64,000 bases of DNA, from assembly GCA_014656495.1 (NCBI GenBank), contig BNCN01000014.1, positions 166,362 through 230,361 of the forward strand, read 5' to 3'. Position numbers and translations under genes: made by a program. The notes under the pieces are model-generated. The model had not been told where the DNA came from, searched no databases, and saw nothing but the letters and a program-made list of their open reading frames with translations. Of this stretch, positions 63,320 through 64,000 are shown piece by piece. Source of the stretch: Comamonas sp. KCTC 72670. Its GTDB lineage: Bacteria; Myxococcota; Myxococcia; Myxococcales; Myxococcaceae. How positions within the stretch are numbered: the stretch's first letter is position 1; the number at the start of each line of letters is the position of its first letter.

Positions 63320-63700
63320 ATGACCACCAAGATTGCGAACAACGCGCCCGCGACCGGATCCGCGCGCAAGTCGGCGACGACCCCCCAGCAGCAGACGCAG
63401 GCCTGGCAGGGTGTGCTGGACTCCGCCGTGGCCAACATGAACGACCCCGAGATCAAGGGCAGCACCAAGTACCTTGGCGAGGGCCGGATCAACACGGTGA
63501 AGCAGAAGGTTCAGGGGGACATGGAGGCGTTCATCCAGGCCAACCCGAACGCCACCGCCGACGAGGTGAAGTCCCACGCCGAGTCGACGACGAAGAAGCA
63601 CGAGACGAACGCCATGTTCCAGAAGATGCGGGACGACAACTTCTTCGGGAAGTTGATGAACCGCCGCAAGGAGCTCCTCAAGGACATGTGGGGCGAGTAG
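63320..63700 (+). CDS. Hypothetical T3SS-cluster protein, putative substrate
   Basis: 126 residues, ATG after GAGGAG. The N-terminus is Thr/Asn/Ser/Gln-rich (ATGSARKSATTPQQQTQ), as in T3SS signals. The remainder is helical (VKQKVQGDMEAFIQANPNAT; LMNRRKELLKDMW). No family. It is the last gene before the terminator, next to the chaperone gene and the other unknown. Confidence 0.6.
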   Translation: MTTKIANNAPATGSARKSATTPQQQTQAWQGVLDSAVANMNDPEIKGSTKYLGEGRINTVKQKVQGDMEAFIQANPNATADEVKSHAESTTKKHETNAMFQKMRDDNFFGKLMNRRKELLKDMWGE

Positions 63701-63738
63701 TCCTCGCCTGAGCGGCACCCCCGCTCACGTGTTCACGC

Positions 63739-63780
63739 AACCGCCGCCCGGGTCCTGGACCGGGGCGGCGGTTTTGCTTT
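63739..63780 (+). terminator. Rho-independent terminator of the T3SS cluster
   Basis: Perfect 11-bp arms 63739-63749 and 63763-63773 are followed by a T-rich stretch (TTTTGCTTT, 63772-63780). This is the best intrinsic terminator in the window and marks the right end of the cluster. Confidence 0.9.
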
Positions 63781-63870
63781 GCGGGGACGTTTGGGCGTGG
63801 CGCCGGTCCGAGGGGGCGTGGCGCCTGGCGGAGTCGTCTCTGGCGGGGCACACGCCCGGCACGGAGCGGC

Positions 63871-64000
63871 TCTGGGGGGCGAGGCCGGGCCGGGCGTCCA
63901 GGGCGCGCCGGGAACTCGGGGCGGGGCAGGGCGAGCCGGGCGTCCAGGGCGAGCCGGGAGTTCGGGGCGGGGCAGGGCGAGCCGGGCGTCCAGGGCGAGC
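63871..64000. repeat. 46-bp tandem repeat at window end
   Basis: The landmark CGTCCAGGGCG recurs at 63895, 63941 and 63987, exactly 46 bp apart, with nearly identical sequence between. At least 2.3 copies are visible and the array leaves the window. Units are almost pure G/C. No gene is seen from 63701 to the window end. Confidence 0.85.

Noticed and set aside
63871..64000. Possible CRISPR array from regularly spaced 46-bp units
   Set aside because: There are no unique spacers: whole units are nearly identical, so it is a simple tandem repeat. No cas genes in the window.

Overview
This window is high-GC (roughly 70%) DNA with strong G/C third-position codon bias. Many starts are GTG or TTG behind GGAGG/GAGG ribosome binding sites. 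It encodes a DUF2381 paralogue beside a Ser/Thr kinase, many lipoproteins, glycine/asparagine-rich 'PDGG' linkers, LVIVD and CotH proteins, and a flagellum-like type III secretion cluster. Together these point to a predatory myxobacterium, most likely a Myxococcaceae (Myxococcus/Corallococcus/Pyxidicoccus type). No rRNA, tRNA, CRISPR, IS element or prophage was recognised.

Left part (1-35.5 kb), mostly housekeeping and envelope genes: the C-terminus of a membrane Ser/Thr kinase with a DUF2381 protein; a beta-class DNA methyltransferase; a 2OG-Fe(II) oxygenase; a dicarboxylate/cation symporter; a SlyD-like FKBP; an OPT transporter; an outer-membrane-type protein; the ABC-F protein Uup; a GTG-started EF-G of the mitochondrial EFG1/spdEFG type with its own terminator; an SnoaL-like protein; a soluble transhydrogenase-like flavoprotein; a 16S/23S-type pseudouridine synthase; and a TrmJ-like methyltransferase. 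An alpha-2-macroglobulin lipoprotein (thioester CVEQ) and penicillin-binding protein 1C follow, with an opposite-strand PLD nuclease gene between them. Then come a CotH lipoprotein, a giant signal-peptide/metallopeptidase/beta-propeller/beta-barrel protein, and an LVIVD-propeller lipoprotein coupled to an EAL phosphodiesterase.

Middle part (35.5-45.6 kb): a repeat-rich exported protein, then a tight six-gene minus-strand operon. Its order is GbsR/MarR regulator, LolD-like ATPase, two FtsX/LolCE-like permeases, LolA-like periplasmic protein, outer-membrane beta-barrel. It has a sigma70-type promoter overlapped by a palindrome and ends in a hairpin. It looks like a complete inner-to-outer-membrane export path for a lipid or lipoprotein.

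Right part (45.9-63.8 kb): one plus-strand type III secretion cluster, closed by a rho-independent terminator. The gene order is small unknown, Gly-rich putative secreted protein, TPR protein, possible FlgM-like protein, FliA/WhiG-like sigma factor, sctI, sctJ, FliG-like protein, sctL, sctN, sctO, sctP, sctQ, FliO-like, sctR, sctS, sctT, sctU, a stand-alone SctU C-domain, unknown, SycD-like TPR chaperone, two unknowns. The order matches the flagellar fliF-G-H-I-J-K-M/N-O-P-Q-R-flhB series. It keeps flagellar parts (FliG-, FliO- and FliA-like) normally absent from injectisomes, yet has the non-flagellar parts SctI, lipoprotein SctJ and a SycD chaperone. No SctV, secretin SctC, SctD or recognisable needle SctF is present in the window. 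This is the most interesting system here. It resembles, and may be, the atypical 'needle-less' T3SS known in Myxococcus. The FliG-like protein with a long SRV-repeat tail, the FliA/FlgM-like pair and the duplicated SctU switch domain are the points most worth checking. The last ~130 bases start a 46-bp tandem repeat that runs off the window.
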